Positions 27,430-37,257 are shown, counted from the first letter of the stretch. The stretch is DNA of 64,000 nt from Ruegeria sp. YS9 (GCF_024628725.1 NZ_CP102409.1:405001-469000), one strand, 5' to 3'. The notes: a model not told the origin generated them from the letters alone. A program made the numbers and translations.

Positions 27430-28686
27430 TCATCTTTCGTAAGGGTTCTCGAGCGCGGGCAGCAGCTTGCCCACACAGTCGCCGAAGCCGATCGTGTAGC
27501 CATCGCCCTTGGCAGCCCCTTTAAGGGTCAGGGTATCGCCGTCCTCGATGAAGCTGCGGGATTCGCCGGTATCCAGTGTGATCGGTTCCTTGCCGCCCCA
27601 GCTGAGTTCCAGAAGCGAACCGCGGCTGTCCTTCGTCGGCCCCGAGATCGTGCCCGACCCCAGCAGGTCGCCCGTGTTCATCGGGCATCCTGATGTGGTG
27701 TGATGCGCCAATTGCTGCGCAGCGGAATAGTACATCTGGTTGTAGTTGGTCCGGGCAATCGTCGTGGCGGGTTGCCCGGCAGGTGCCATGGTGATCGCCA
27801 GATCGATGTCATAGAGCATCGGGCCGCAATCCTTGAGGTGATCCAGCAGTTCGAATTCGCGGGGCGGCGTGTCACAGCGGAATGGCTCGAGGGCCGCCTT
27901 GGTCACGATCCATGGGCTGATCGAGGTTGCCGTGGCCTTTGCCTGAAACGGGCCCAGCGGCTGATATTCCCATGCCTGGATGTCCCGTGCGGACCAGTCA
28001 TTCAGAAGCACGTAGCCGAAAATATTGTCATCCGCTTCCTGCACGGTGATCGGACCATCTGAGGGTGTTCCGACAATCGCGCCCATCTCAAGCTCGATGT
28101 CAAAGCGACGGCTGGGCAGGAAGGCGGGCAAGTCCTGATCGGGGGCTTTCAGCTGACCCCAGGGGCGGCGAATATCCGTGCCCGATACCACGACCGAAGA
28201 TGCACGTCCGTTGTAACCAATGGGAATGTGCAGCCAGTTCGGCGGCAGGGCGTTTTCCGGCCCCCGGAACATGGTGCCCACGTTGAAGGCATGGTTTCGG
28301 CCTGCGTAGAAATCGGTGTATTCGCTGACCGCAAAGGGCAGATGCATTTCCGCATCTTCTTGTTTGACAAGCAGCGGCTCGACCTTGGCTTGTTCATCTG
28401 AACCTTCGGCCAGAAGGCTGATCAGCCGTTCGCGCAGCGCGGTCCAGACGGCCGGACCTTCCTCCATCAGAGGGTTCCAGAACGGCATGTCGAACAGAGG
28501 CTCATCGGTCAGGGAGATCAGACCCTCGGCCTCGGCTGTGGTAACGTCAAGGATCATGTCACCGATGGCCACGCCGCAGCGCGGATCATCGCCTTCGGTC
28601 GAGAAGACACCATAAGGCAGGTTGTTCAGTGGGAACGGATGTGTCGCGTCATTGGCCGACGCAACCCAGGAAGTCATCAAAGGCAT
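27430..28686 (-). CDS. fahA: Fumarylacetoacetase
   Basis: A 418-residue hydrolase that splits fumarylacetoacetate into fumarate and acetoacetate, the last step of tyrosine degradation. It has the FAH N-terminal domain (NLPYGVFSTEGDDPRCGVAI), the substrate/metal region DFYAGRNHAFNVGTMFRGPE and the catalytic C-terminal domain with ELEMGAIVG, NDWSARDIQAWEYQPLGPF and GSGTISGPTKDSRGSLLEL. Length is normal. It lies between hmgA (217-bp gap with a hairpin) and the MBL gene in one minus-strand cluster. Confidence 0.96.
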   Translation of the reverse strand: MPLMTSWVASANDATHPFPLNNLPYGVFSTEGDDPRCGVAIGDMILDVTTAEAEGLISLTDEPLFDMPFWNPLMEEGPAVWTALRERLISLLAEGSDEQAKVEPLLVKQEDAEMHLPFAVSEYTDFYAGRNHAFNVGTMFRGPENALPPNWLHIPIGYNGRASSVVVSGTDIRRPWGQLKAPDQDLPAFLPSRRFDIELEMGAIVGTPSDGPITVQEADDNIFGYVLLNDWSARDIQAWEYQPLGPFQAKATATSISPWIVTKAALEPFRCDTPPREFELLDHLKDCGPMLYDIDLAITMAPAGQPATTIARTNYNQMYYSAAQQLAHHTTSGCPMNTGDLLGSGTISGPTKDSRGSLLELSWGGKEPITLDTGESRSFIEDGDTLTLKGAAKGDGYTIGFGDCVGKLLPALENPYER

Positions 28687-28808
28687 GTCTTGCCCCTATT
28701 TTGTTATGTTCTAAGAGGTTCGGAAGGATTTTGGCTTTGGAACGGAGATAGCAATAGCACGAAGCCGCCGCGGTTGTGGCATGTCATATGCACGAGGCAT
28801 CGCTGCAC

Positions 28809-28843
28809 ACCGGTTGCCGAGGCGTGTCGGGTCGGCAACCGGT
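28809..28843 (-). other. Perfect 12-bp inverted repeat between hmgA and fahA
   Basis: ACCGGTTGCCGA (28809-28820) and TCGGCAACCGGT (28832-28843) can pair around an 11-nt loop. No U-run follows on the minus strand. It could separate hmgA and fahA expression as a processing or stabilising hairpin, or be an operator for a promoter of fahA. Confidence 0.5.
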
Positions 28844-28903
28844 TCAACTCCGGCATGTTCAGCGCGGGCAGGACGACGGCAATGAAACTGAACCAATGGC
28901 GGT

Positions 28904-30259
28904 TCATTTCTTGCCCGGCGTTCCGTCGAACTTCTTCTCAAGCGATGTCCAGCAGTCGATGTAATCATCCTGCAACGGCGCCTCGGTGGCGGCAAACGGG
29001 GTCAGGTGCTGCGGGAAACGGGTTTCGAACATGAACGACATCGTCTGGTCCAGCTTGTCCGGCCCCAGGTTGGAATATGACGCCTTGTCAAAAGCCTCCC
29101 TGTCGGGGCCGTGTGGGATCATCATGTTGTGCAGGCTTGTGCCGCCGGGAACAAAGCCCTGCGGTTTCGCGTCGTACTGGCCGTAGATGTTGCCCATCAG
29201 CTCGGACATGATGTTCTTGTGGTACCACGGCGGGCGGAACGTGTCTTCCATCACCATCCAGCGTTCGCGGAACAGGACAAAGTCGATATTGGCCGTGCCG
29301 GGCTGGCCGGACGGGGCCGTCAGAACGGTAAAGATCGACGGGTCGGGATGGTCAAACAGGATCGCGCCGACGGGGCAATAGTTGCGCAGGTCGTATTTAT
29401 AAGGTGCATAGTTGCCGTGCCATGCAACGACATCCAGCGGGCTATGGCCGATCCTGGTGGTGTGGAATTGCCCGCACCATTTGATTGTCACGGTAGATGG
29501 GGTTTCACGATCCTCGTAAGCCGCCACAGGTGCCTTAAAATCGCGTGGGTTCGCCATGCAATTGGCCCCGATCGGTCCGCGACCCGGCAGCTCAAACTTC
29601 TGACCGTAATTCTCGCAGACAAAGCCGCGTGCGGGGCCTTCCAGAACCTCAACCCGGTATAGCAAACCACGCGGAATGATCGCGATTTCCTTGGGCTCCA
29701 GGTCGATGATCCCCAGTTCCGTCGCAAATCGCAGGCGCCCTTCCTGTGGCACAACCAGCAATTCGGAATCAGCCGAGAAGAAATAGTCATCGACCATGGA
29801 TTCCGTGACCAGATAGATGTGGCTTGCCATGCCGACCTGCGTGTTCACATCACCTGCGGTTGTCATGGTCCGCATACCGGTCATCCAGTTCAGACCTTCA
29901 TCGGAATGCGGGATGGGATCCCAGCGGTACTGGCCAAGGCTGATCACATCCGGATCAATGCAGGGGGCCGATTTCCAGTAGGGAAGATCGATTTTTTCAT
30001 AACGATGCGAGTGCTTTACGGACGGGCGAATGCGATAGCACCACGTACGCTCAGGTGGGTTGGCGGTAAAGGCCGTGCCGCTCAGCTGCTCTCCGTAAAG
30101 ACCATAGTTGCACCGTTGCGGGCTGTTCATCCCTTGCGGCAGGGCCTCGGGCAAGGCCTCGGTTTCAAAGTCGTTCCCAAAGCCTGGCATATAACCTGCA
30201 TGAGTTCCGACAGGCGTCGCAGCCTGTGTCAGCGTATGCGGATCAGTCGGACGATTCAT
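28904..30259 (-). CDS. hmgA: Homogentisate 1,2-dioxygenase
   Basis: A 451-residue iron enzyme that opens the ring of homogentisate to maleylacetoacetate. Conserved blocks include [40 protein letters not shown], the Fe region [20 protein letters not shown] and [16 protein letters not shown] with His and Glu ligands. It is the first gene of the homogentisate operon and divergent from a MarR gene; the 57-bp spacer contains an inverted repeat likely to be the operator. Confidence 0.96.
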   Translation of the reverse strand: MNRPTDPHTLTQAATPVGTHAGYMPGFGNDFETEALPEALPQGMNSPQRCNYGLYGEQLSGTAFTANPPERTWCYRIRPSVKHSHRYEKIDLPYWKSAPCIDPDVISLGQYRWDPIPHSDEGLNWMTGMRTMTTAGDVNTQVGMASHIYLVTESMVDDYFFSADSELLVVPQEGRLRFATELGIIDLEPKEIAIIPRGLLYRVEVLEGPARGFVCENYGQKFELPGRGPIGANCMANPRDFKAPVAAYEDRETPSTVTIKWCGQFHTTRIGHSPLDVVAWHGNYAPYKYDLRNYCPVGAILFDHPDPSIFTVLTAPSGQPGTANIDFVLFRERWMVMEDTFRPPWYHKNIMSELMGNIYGQYDAKPQGFVPGGTSLHNMMIPHGPDREAFDKASYSNLGPDKLDQTMSFMFETRFPQHLTPFAATEAPLQDDYIDCWTSLEKKFDGTPGKK

Positions 30260-30280
30260 TGCGTTTTCCTCCGTTTGCTG

Positions 30281-30315
30281 CTTGTCGGTTAATAGTTGAT
30301 TTTGTAACTAACAAG
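30281..30315. promoter_or_regulatory. Candidate MarR operator between hmgA and marR
   Basis: CTTGTCGGTT (30281-30290) and AACTAACAAG (30306-30315) match as an inverted repeat at eight of ten positions; inside it TAGTT-N8-AACTA (30293-30310) is perfect. It lies in the short divergent spacer, so one bound regulator could control hmgA and its own gene. Confidence 0.5.
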
Positions 30316-30316
30316 C

Positions 30317-30769
30317 ATGACACACGATGAATCCGAAAAAAATGATGACTTTGATTTGCAGAATTTTCTGCCCTTCCTGCTGAATCAGGCGGCCGAGCGG
30401 GCTTCGCTTGAGTTTCAGGCCGTTTACAAGGGCCGCTATGGGATGCTCAGAACCGAATGGCGGGTGTTGTTCCATCTGGGGCTGTTTGGCGAGATGACCG
30501 CCAAGGAAATCGGCGCGCGTGCCAGAATGCACAAAACCAAGATCAGCCGTGCGGTCGCCAAGCTGGAAGAGCGTCGATATCTGAAACGCACGCGGGACGA
30601 AGCGGATCGGCGGGCGGAATGGCTGACACTGACACCGGCAGGACAGGCTGTGTATCGTGACCTGCGCGGTGTTGCTGCCAAGTACGATGCGAAACTGTCA
30701 GGCCTGTTCAAACCGGAAGAGGCCGCGTTGTTGCGTCAAATGCTGCAAAGGTTGTCCGGTTTGGACTGA
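30317..30769 (+). CDS. MarR family regulator of the homogentisate cluster
   Basis: A 150-residue MarR-type winged-helix protein: GMLRTEWRVLFHLGLFGEMTA leads to the recognition helix in KTKISRAVAKLEERRYLKRT and the wing DEADRRAEWLTLTPAG. MarR proteins are usually repressors released by an aromatic ligand, here possibly homogentisate or hydroxyphenylacetate. It diverges from hmgA across 57 bp with an inverted repeat, and a nucleotide cyclase gene follows after 3 bp, suggesting co-transcription. Confidence 0.9.
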   Translation: MTHDESEKNDDFDLQNFLPFLLNQAAERASLEFQAVYKGRYGMLRTEWRVLFHLGLFGEMTAKEIGARARMHKTKISRAVAKLEERRYLKRTRDEADRRAEWLTLTPAGQAVYRDLRGVAAKYDAKLSGLFKPEEAALLRQMLQRLSGLD

Positions 30770-30772
30770 CCT

Positions 30773-32080
30773 ATGGCAATTGATGCGTGTAGCCCCCAAA
30801 TGGGGATCATGCTTGATACGGACATTAAAATGACCTCGCTAGATTCCGCTTCGGCTTCCACAGATTCTCTGATCGATTGGCTGGTCAACAAGGGGCTTGA
30901 GGGCGCCGGGCAAGAAGAGTTGTTGGAAGGGTTTTGTACCCGATTGGTAGATATGGGTGTTCCGTTGATGCGCTTTCATGCGGCGCAATCGACCCTGCAT
31001 CCGGTTTACGGCGGCACCGGTTACAGCTGGTACAACGGCGCGGGTGGCGAATCCGAGACGTTTGAATACACGGACACGCCCAGCGAAGTTTGGCAGCAAA
31101 GCCCTCTCTATGCGCTGCTGAATGAAGATCTGGATGAAATCCGGGTCAAACTGGTCGAGCACAACGAACCCAGCCGCTTTCCCCTGCTGAACGATCTGCG
31201 CGAAGTCGGAGCAACCGATTATTATGCCACGGGCCTGTCATATGAAGGGGCGAAACAGCTGCGCCCGGACGGCACGAAAAAGGTCAGCGATGGCGTTCTG
31301 ATGTCCTGGACCAGCGACGCGCCGAACGGATTCGAAGACAGTGATCTGAACCGAATACAAACTGTACTGCCGCATCTGGGGCTGGCGCTCAAATCCGCCA
31401 AGAACCACGATCTGGCCAAGGATCTGATGCGGGTCTACCTGGGCCGGGATGCCGGTCGCCGGGTTCTGTCGGGTGAAATTCGGCGCGGGTCCTTGCAGCA
31501 AATCGATGCGGTGATCTGGAATTTCGACCTCGAAGGCTTCACCACGCTGTCCGAAGACCTGCCGGGCCATGAGATCATCGACATGCTGAACGACTATCTG
31601 GCCGTTGCCGTGGGTGTGGTGCATGACAAGGGCGGTAACATCCTGAAATTCATGGGTGACGGGCTGATGGCAATGTTCGATGTCGGAGAGATCGACGAAG
31701 ACGCCCGTGCCGCGCTTGATGCCGTGCCCTTGTTGCAGTCCCGCATGGATGAATTGAACGCAAGACGCCGCGCGCAAGGTCTGCCGGTGGTCAACTACAC
31801 GCTGGCCCTGCATTCGGGCGAGATTCTCTATGGCAATATCGGGTCCGAAACGCGGCTGGATTTCACCGTGATCGGCCCGGCTGTCAACCAGGCCGCCCGC
31901 ATCGCGGGAATGCACCGGTCTTTGGGTCAGAGGATCCTGATCTCGGACGACGTCGCCCGCGCTGCACAGCGCTGCGCGCAGGAACTTGTCTCGGTCGGCC
32001 GCTACATGCTTCGCGGTGTGAATGAGCCGAAGGAGCTGTTTACGGTATACAGTCCCGGCGGGCCATCAGAAACCAAGTAA
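30773..32080 (+). CDS. Class III adenylate/guanylate cyclase
   Basis: A 435-residue protein with an N-terminal region of about 240 residues of unknown type (possibly sensory) and a C-terminal class III cyclase domain. Metal-binding Asp residues are seen in WNFDLEGFTTLSE and LKFMGDGLMAMF, and the transition-state Asn and Arg in VIGPAVNQAARI, so the domain looks active. No membrane helix is visible, so it acts in the cytoplasm. The start is uncertain: ATG 30773 follows the marR stop directly and several later ATGs are possible. Its placement after marR links a cyclic nucleotide signal with aromatic catabolism. Confidence 0.88.
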   Translation: MAIDACSPQMGIMLDTDIKMTSLDSASASTDSLIDWLVNKGLEGAGQEELLEGFCTRLVDMGVPLMRFHAAQSTLHPVYGGTGYSWYNGAGGESETFEYTDTPSEVWQQSPLYALLNEDLDEIRVKLVEHNEPSRFPLLNDLREVGATDYYATGLSYEGAKQLRPDGTKKVSDGVLMSWTSDAPNGFEDSDLNRIQTVLPHLGLALKSAKNHDLAKDLMRVYLGRDAGRRVLSGEIRRGSLQQIDAVIWNFDLEGFTTLSEDLPGHEIIDMLNDYLAVAVGVVHDKGGNILKFMGDGLMAMFDVGEIDEDARAALDAVPLLQSRMDELNARRRAQGLPVVNYTLALHSGEILYGNIGSETRLDFTVIGPAVNQAARIAGMHRSLGQRILISDDVARAAQRCAQELVSVGRYMLRGVNEPKELFTVYSPGGPSETK

Positions 32081-32282
32081 AACTGCGGTTATTTCGTTCA
32101 GCGGTACCGAAGCTGAAAGACGTGATGGCGCGTCTCGGTTCAGCTGGACATGAGCGGCGGGTTAGCCCGAATGTTCAAGAAAAATGCGACTTTAATCCAA
32201 TAGCTGGTTTGAGCTTCCAGCGGAGGTCGTGGCAAGACTGTCGGGAGGCTATCGTCCTGCGCAAAGAGCGCTTCCATTGGCT
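32081..32282. other. Non-coding region after the cyclase gene
   Basis: I see no gene here. Together with the decayed transposase that follows, it forms a stretch of about 1 kb of apparent insertion-sequence debris and degraded sequence. Confidence 0.45.
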
Positions 32283-32600
32283 TCAGAAAATTGCTGATGC
32301 TACGCTGGCCTGTTTTTGAGGATGCATGACCGACCTCAATGATTTTGAGAAGATGGAGCGCGAAAGCCGGGCCAATCCAGCTAACCGCTTCTTGCCAGCC
32401 TCAAGGACCTCCTTCGACCAACTGTAATACAGGCTCGTGGCTATTCTTTCGCGGCGACACAACTCCGCTATGCTGTCCTCACCACGAAGCCCATCCAAAA
32501 CAATGCGGATCTTTCCCTCTGCTGAATGTTGTCGCCGCGTCTTCCTGCGGATGTCTTTGACGACCCTCTCTGCCGGTGCTTTGTGTTTCCAGGATTTCAT
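32283..32600 (-). pseudogene. Truncated IS3-family transposase OrfA remnant
   Basis: The first 75 codons (32376-32600), starting MKSWKHKAPAERVVKDIRRK, match the HTH region of IS3-family OrfA: EGKIRIVLDGLRGEDSIAEL and LYYSWSKEVLEAGKKRLAG. After KKRLAG the similarity ends and the frame continues into unrelated sequence. No OrfB with a DDE domain is present. GGAGATGAGA upstream of the ATG at 32600 is typical of the intact element. It is a dead IS fragment. Confidence 0.75.
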
Positions 32601-32612
32601 TCTCATCTCCAC

Positions 32613-33084
32613 TATCTAATGGTTACGATGAGCCTGAAATCCTCCGCTACGCAATCAACCTATTCTGTTCCATGAGCGCTGATGTCAGACATGCGCAGCA
32701 TCGCTTTTGGGAGCGTAGCCAGTCATAAAGCGAGACGCAATTCGCTCTGATCTGGCGGCACATACTCGCTCTCAAGGTATGAAACACAATGGCGGTTTTC
32801 TGGTCCCGGCTCCGTCCGTCATCGTTTCGGCCGTTCGCTGCTGACTTTTGCAAATTCTTTGTGATTATGCGTGTGCACCGACTGGCATCTTTGTCCCGCT
32901 AGCCGGATTTTGATTTCGCCTGAACCGAGCGGATGACCTACAGAAACCGTCAGATGAACAGTTCGAGCCAAATCGGCAGAGGCCGCAATTCGCGCCTTTG
33001 TCTGGTTATCGATACGCTTTGCCGGCCGCGAGACAGCTTCGGGTTTCTTGGGCTATATTTCTCCATAAGACATAGGAGAACTGT
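32613..33084. other. Intergenic region with IS leader remnant
   Basis: The first part (to about 32670) looks like the upstream leader of the truncated IS3 element. No inverted terminal repeats were identified. The rest up to the GNAT gene shows no convincing gene and presumably contains its promoter. Confidence 0.4.
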
Positions 33085-33570
33085 ATGCGCGAGTTTAGAA
33101 ATGCCCAAGCCGCCGATGCGGATCGCTGCTTCGAAATCGAGACCGCGGCTTACGAAGGTGAAGAGGCTGCGACACACGCCAAAATCTGCAAACGGATCGA
33201 GACCTACCCCGATGGCTTTCTGATCCTTGAAGTGGATGGAACGGTCGTTGGCTTTATCAACTGCGGATGCGCTCATGTGGTTGAAATGTCTAACGAGGAG
33301 TTCAAGGAACTTATCGGCCACGACCCTGACGCGCCCAATGTGGTCATCATGTCCGTCGTCGTAGACCCGACCGAACAAGGCAAGGGTTATTCAAGGTCTC
33401 TGATGGATGAGTTTGTCAGGCGCATGCAGCAGATGAACAAGGCAACGATCCATCTGATGTGCAAAGAGCATCATGTGTCGCTCTACGAGAAGTTCGGCTA
33501 TAGCTACCTGAGACGGTCTGCCTCCGACCACGGAGGAATGGCATGGCATGAGATGAGTATGGGACTTTGA
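33085..33570 (+). CDS. GNAT family N-acetyltransferase
   Basis: A 161-residue acetyltransferase. The acetyl-CoA loop appears as VVVDPTEQGKGYSRSLMDEF (Q/R-x2-G-x-G/A type), and FVRRMQ and the HHVSLYEKFGYSYL end segment are typical. The pattern resembles arylalkylamine-type GNATs, but the substrate is unknown. It stands alone between IS debris and mipZ. Confidence 0.85.
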   Translation: MREFRNAQAADADRCFEIETAAYEGEEAATHAKICKRIETYPDGFLILEVDGTVVGFINCGCAHVVEMSNEEFKELIGHDPDAPNVVIMSVVVDPTEQGKGYSRSLMDEFVRRMQQMNKATIHLMCKEHHVSLYEKFGYSYLRRSASDHGGMAWHEMSMGL

Positions 33571-33661
33571 AGCAAAGCTTACTGACCCTCAGCTAAACGG
33601 ACATACGGCCCTCCAAACGGAACGGCAGCTTTGTCCGCAGAGCGGCCGCCGAAACAACAGA

Positions 33662-34471
33662 TCAGAAATCAATCTCCACACCCGGCAGGTTCAGCTCTTT
33701 CATCATGTCACGCAGTTCCTGCCGGGCGGCGATGTTCGAGATGTTCAGCTGTTTGACGCCGATGTCCTTCAGGTCCAGCAGGGTCAGGCCGCGCGGGAAC
33801 AGTTCGCGGAAGATAACCCGCTCGGAAAAGCCCGAGGCGACCCGAAAGCCGATGCGCTGGGAGAGCATCTCGATCGCGCGCTGCATCTTTTCCTTGTTGA
33901 CCATGCGCTGCGTACCGACCCGGTTGCGAACGACGACCCAGTCGATGGGCTTCAGCCCAGCCTGTGCCCGCAGTTGACGAGCGTTCCAGACCATTTCGGA
34001 ATAGACGGACGGGCCAAGGATCTTCTCTCCCTTCGAGTCGATCCGCGCCAAAAGGTCGAAGTCAATGAAGCTGTCGTTCAACGGGGTGATCAGCGTGTCG
34101 GCCAGTGAATGCGCCACCTGACTCAGACGGGTATGAGACCCCGGGCAGTCGATCAGAATAAAGTCGCTGTCGCTTTCCAGTTGGGATACGGCAGCAGACA
34201 GGCGATGGTCATAGATGTTCTCGCCCGGTTTCAACGTTGCGGCGTCGATCTCGGGCAGGTCATGGTGGCGCGGGCTGGGCAGAGTCAGGTCCGAGCTTTT
34301 GAGGAAGTTGTTGCGGTTCTCGAAGTATCGTCCCAGACTGCGCTGGCGCAGGTCCAGATCCAACGTGCTGACCTTGTGTCCCAATCGGGCCAGCGCGGTC
34401 GCCACATGCATCGACACGGTCGATTTGCCTGCGCCACCCTTTTCGTTCCCGACCACAATGATATGTGCCAT
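33662..34471 (-). CDS. mipZ: Division-plane positioning ATPase MipZ
   Basis: A 269-residue ParA/MinD-superfamily ATPase. The deviant Walker A is NEKGGAGKST at residues 8-17 and the Walker B is DFILIDCPGS. In alphaproteobacteria MipZ binds ParB at the chromosome poles, forms a gradient and blocks FtsZ assembly so that division occurs at mid-cell. Specific MipZ segments such as LDLDLRQRSLGRYFENR and GFRVASGFSERVIFRELFP separate it from ParA. It is divergent from the AEC permease and transcribed alone. Confidence 0.93.
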   Translation of the reverse strand: MAHIIVVGNEKGGAGKSTVSMHVATALARLGHKVSTLDLDLRQRSLGRYFENRNNFLKSSDLTLPSPRHHDLPEIDAATLKPGENIYDHRLSAAVSQLESDSDFILIDCPGSHTRLSQVAHSLADTLITPLNDSFIDFDLLARIDSKGEKILGPSVYSEMVWNARQLRAQAGLKPIDWVVVRNRVGTQRMVNKEKMQRAIEMLSQRIGFRVASGFSERVIFRELFPRGLTLLDLKDIGVKQLNISNIAARQELRDMMKELNLPGVEIDF

Positions 34472-34688
34472 GCTTGTATTCCCAAGTCTCGCCGTGCTTC
34501 ACTACACGTTGTTGTCAGCCACTATATGTTGTGTCGGCGGCGAAGGAAAGAACCTCAAGCGGCGCTTTCGGGCATTATCAGACTCTAATCGGGAAAACCC
34601 AACGCCGTGCACGGGTTACACAGGGTGCTTGCCATTGCAATGGCGCTGATTCACTGTCGAAAAACGGTTTCAGCAAGGAGAATTCTGT

Positions 34689-35576
34689 TTGGAGCACCTG
34701 TTCCTGAACGTACTGAACGTGGTTTTGCCAGTTCTGATCTGCGCTGGAATTGGCTATGCTCTGGCCGTGATTCAGGCGCCTTTCGACAACAGGGTCATTG
34801 GCGGGATCGTCTCAAAAGTCGGCTATCCGACATTGATCATTTCTCATCTGTCGAACACCAAACTGGCCGTGGGCACGTTTCTTGACATGATGACCGCCGC
34901 TGCCCTTGCGGTGGCCGGTTTCGGGGTTTTGGGATATGTCGGGCTCAAGGTTCTTCGCTTGCCGGTGAGGGCGTTTCTGACGCCGTTGATGCACGGGAAT
35001 GTCGGCAATATCGGCCTGCCAATCACTTTGCTGGCGCTGGGCGATGCAGGTATGGCCTATACCATGGCGTTCGTGGTGGTGGTGCTGATCAGCATCTTTA
35101 CCGTCGGCATGTGGATCCCGGCCGGAGAATTCTCGCCCAGGAAACTGGCGACGTCCCCGATTATCTACGCCGTGGGCCTCGCTCTGATCCTGATGGCAAC
35201 GGGGCAGAGCCTGCCGCAACCGGTCGCGAAGTCCTTTGACATCTTGGGTGGATTGTCGATTCCGCTCATGCTGCTGACACTGGGGCATACGCTCGCGACG
35301 CTGCGTGTGAAAAGCCTGGGTCGCGCGTTTCTGCTGACGGCCCTGCATCTGGCGATGGCCGTTGCAATTGCCAGTGTTCTGATCTGGTTGTTTGGTTTCA
35401 CGGGAACCGAGCGGGGTGCGCTGATTCTGTGTTGCTTGATGCCTTCATCCGTGGCGACTTATCTGTTCGTCGACCAGCATGTTCCGGAATACGGGCCAGA
35501 TGTGGCCGGGTTCATTCTTGTCTCGACGCTCAGCACCGTCCTGGTGCTGCCCGTTGCGCTGTCTTACTGGATCTGA
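34689..35576 (+). CDS. AEC family transporter (auxin efflux carrier type)
   Basis: A 295-residue inner-membrane permease with about ten hydrophobic helices, for example LNVVLPVLICAGIGYALAV at the start, GNVGNIGLPITLLALGD (the conserved NxGNxG-like region) and FILVSTLSTVLVLPVALSYW at the end. Family members export or import organic acids such as malate. It starts with TTG at 34689, supported by AAGGAG eight bases upstream. Confidence 0.9.
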   Translation: MEHLFLNVLNVVLPVLICAGIGYALAVIQAPFDNRVIGGIVSKVGYPTLIISHLSNTKLAVGTFLDMMTAAALAVAGFGVLGYVGLKVLRLPVRAFLTPLMHGNVGNIGLPITLLALGDAGMAYTMAFVVVVLISIFTVGMWIPAGEFSPRKLATSPIIYAVGLALILMATGQSLPQPVAKSFDILGGLSIPLMLLTLGHTLATLRVKSLGRAFLLTALHLAMAVAIASVLIWLFGFTGTERGALILCCLMPSSVATYLFVDQHVPEYGPDVAGFILVSTLSTVLVLPVALSYWI

Positions 35577-35653
35577 CGCATCCCTATGCGCAAGGCCAGA
35601 AATCGTTAAACTGATGTTGATTGTATTCAACAGTCTTGGTCAGTGGGTGTTTT

Positions 35654-37249
35654 ATGGGCGACGAGAGCTCGGCGAATGTATCTCCGCAGTCCCGCGCCCG
35701 CGTGGTGCTGGCCATGACGGCCATCTGCATGATGGTCGTGGGGTTCAACACCACTGCTGTGACCACCATCTTGCCCAACCTCAAGGCCGAGTTCGATTTG
35801 ACCCCTTCAGGAGTGCAATGGGTGATGGCCGCGTATTCCGTGACCAGCGCGACGCTTGTCTGTATCGTTAGCCGGTTGGGGGACATCACCGGCAAGATGG
35901 GTGTTTTCTTCATTGGCATGATCGTCTTTGCAATCGGGTCGACCTCGGCCCTGTTGGCGCAGGATGGGGCCATGCTGCTCGTCGGGCGCTGCGCGCAAGG
36001 TGCAGGCGCGGCGGCGTTGTTTGGCACCTCTTTGTCATTGTTGACGGCAGCCACGCCCGAGGAGCAGCGCGCCAGCGTCACCGGCATCTGGGGGGCGATT
36101 GTCGGACTGGCGATTGGTGTCGGGCCTGTCGTCGGCGGCGCATTCGGCCATTATGTCAGTTGGCGCGCGATTTTTGCAGCCGACCTGGTTCTGCTGGCTG
36201 TGGCCTTTGCCATCGGGCTGCATGTCAGCAAACGGAAATATGTTCCCGATACCCGCCTTGCCGGGGCAAAGTTCGATTATGCGGGGGCCGTTGCCATATT
36301 GTTTTTCCTCGGGCCATTGTCCTTTGCGCTCAGCAACGGTGAAAGCGGCGGGTGGACTTCGCCTCTGACACTGGTGCCTTTGGGCGTGGCGGCCGTGTCG
36401 GCAATTGCCCTTGTCATCGTATCCCGCCACAGCGACGACCCCCTGATCGAGCTTCGGTACTTTCGCCATCCGCGTTATCTGATGGCGGCGGCGGGGATGT
36501 TCTTTACCGGCTTTACGCTGTTCTGCTTCTTTGTCTATTTCAACACGTTCGTCCAATCGCCCGATGCTTTTGGGTATTCGTCCATCGGTGCGGGGCTGGC
36601 GATCATGCCGCTCAGCCTCAGCATGTTTGTTATATCGGTCACCGCGCCCCGCTTTCTTGCCCCCTACAGCTTTCAGTGGCCGATCGCGATTGGCCTGGGG
36701 GCAATGGCCTGCGGGTTTCTGCTGTTGATGGCAACCACGAACACCACGCAGTTTTCCGAAATCTGGTGGAAGCTGCTGATCGTCGGGGTCGGGCTGGGCA
36801 TCTGCTTTTCGCTGTTGCCTCGTCTTGGTCTGCGCCTGCTGCCCGAGCAACACGTCGGGCAGGGTTCGGGGGTCATAAATGCCTGTCTCTATTTCGGAGC
36901 AACACTTGGCGCCGTGGTCGGAGGCCTGGCTGAAGCAATCACGAAACGCCGTGGTCTGTCCGAGGTGATCGACGCGTTGCCTGCCGGGTCAACCCAGCGC
37001 GAGGATCTGGCCCATGCGCTGACACATGGAACGCCGAGCCAGATACAGCAATTGATCTCGGGGATGGATCCGGCTGCAGGAGATGCACTGGCGAAGGCCC
37101 TGCGGGATATGCAGGACAACGCCTTTGACAATGCCATGTTGGTTGCCGCGATTGCGGCGCTGGCCGGGATGGCTCTGGCACTGATGTTGTTGCGTGGGCC
37201 GGTTCCGCCCGTACACAGTGCGGCGGACTTGACCCGCAAACCGCGATAA
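35654..37249 (+). CDS. MFS transporter, DHA2-like drug-efflux type
   Basis: A 531-residue major facilitator protein with about 14 membrane helices. Motif A-like SRLGDITGKMGVFF follows helix 2, and motif C-like GIWGAIVGLAIGVGPVVGGAFG lies in helix 5, both typical of drug/proton antiporters. It probably exports a toxic compound. ATG 35654 is preferred to the upstream TTG 35621, though neither has a strong ribosome site. It runs in the same direction as the AEC gene with a 77-bp gap. Confidence 0.88.
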   Translation: MGDESSANVSPQSRARVVLAMTAICMMVVGFNTTAVTTILPNLKAEFDLTPSGVQWVMAAYSVTSATLVCIVSRLGDITGKMGVFFIGMIVFAIGSTSALLAQDGAMLLVGRCAQGAGAAALFGTSLSLLTAATPEEQRASVTGIWGAIVGLAIGVGPVVGGAFGHYVSWRAIFAADLVLLAVAFAIGLHVSKRKYVPDTRLAGAKFDYAGAVAILFFLGPLSFALSNGESGGWTSPLTLVPLGVAAVSAIALVIVSRHSDDPLIELRYFRHPRYLMAAAGMFFTGFTLFCFFVYFNTFVQSPDAFGYSSIGAGLAIMPLSLSMFVISVTAPRFLAPYSFQWPIAIGLGAMACGFLLLMATTNTTQFSEIWWKLLIVGVGLGICFSLLPRLGLRLLPEQHVGQGSGVINACLYFGATLGAVVGGLAEAITKRRGLSEVIDALPAGSTQREDLAHALTHGTPSQIQQLISGMDPAAGDALAKALRDMQDNAFDNAMLVAAIAALAGMALALMLLRGPVPPVHSAADLTRKPR

Positions 37250-37257
37250 CCTTGTCC

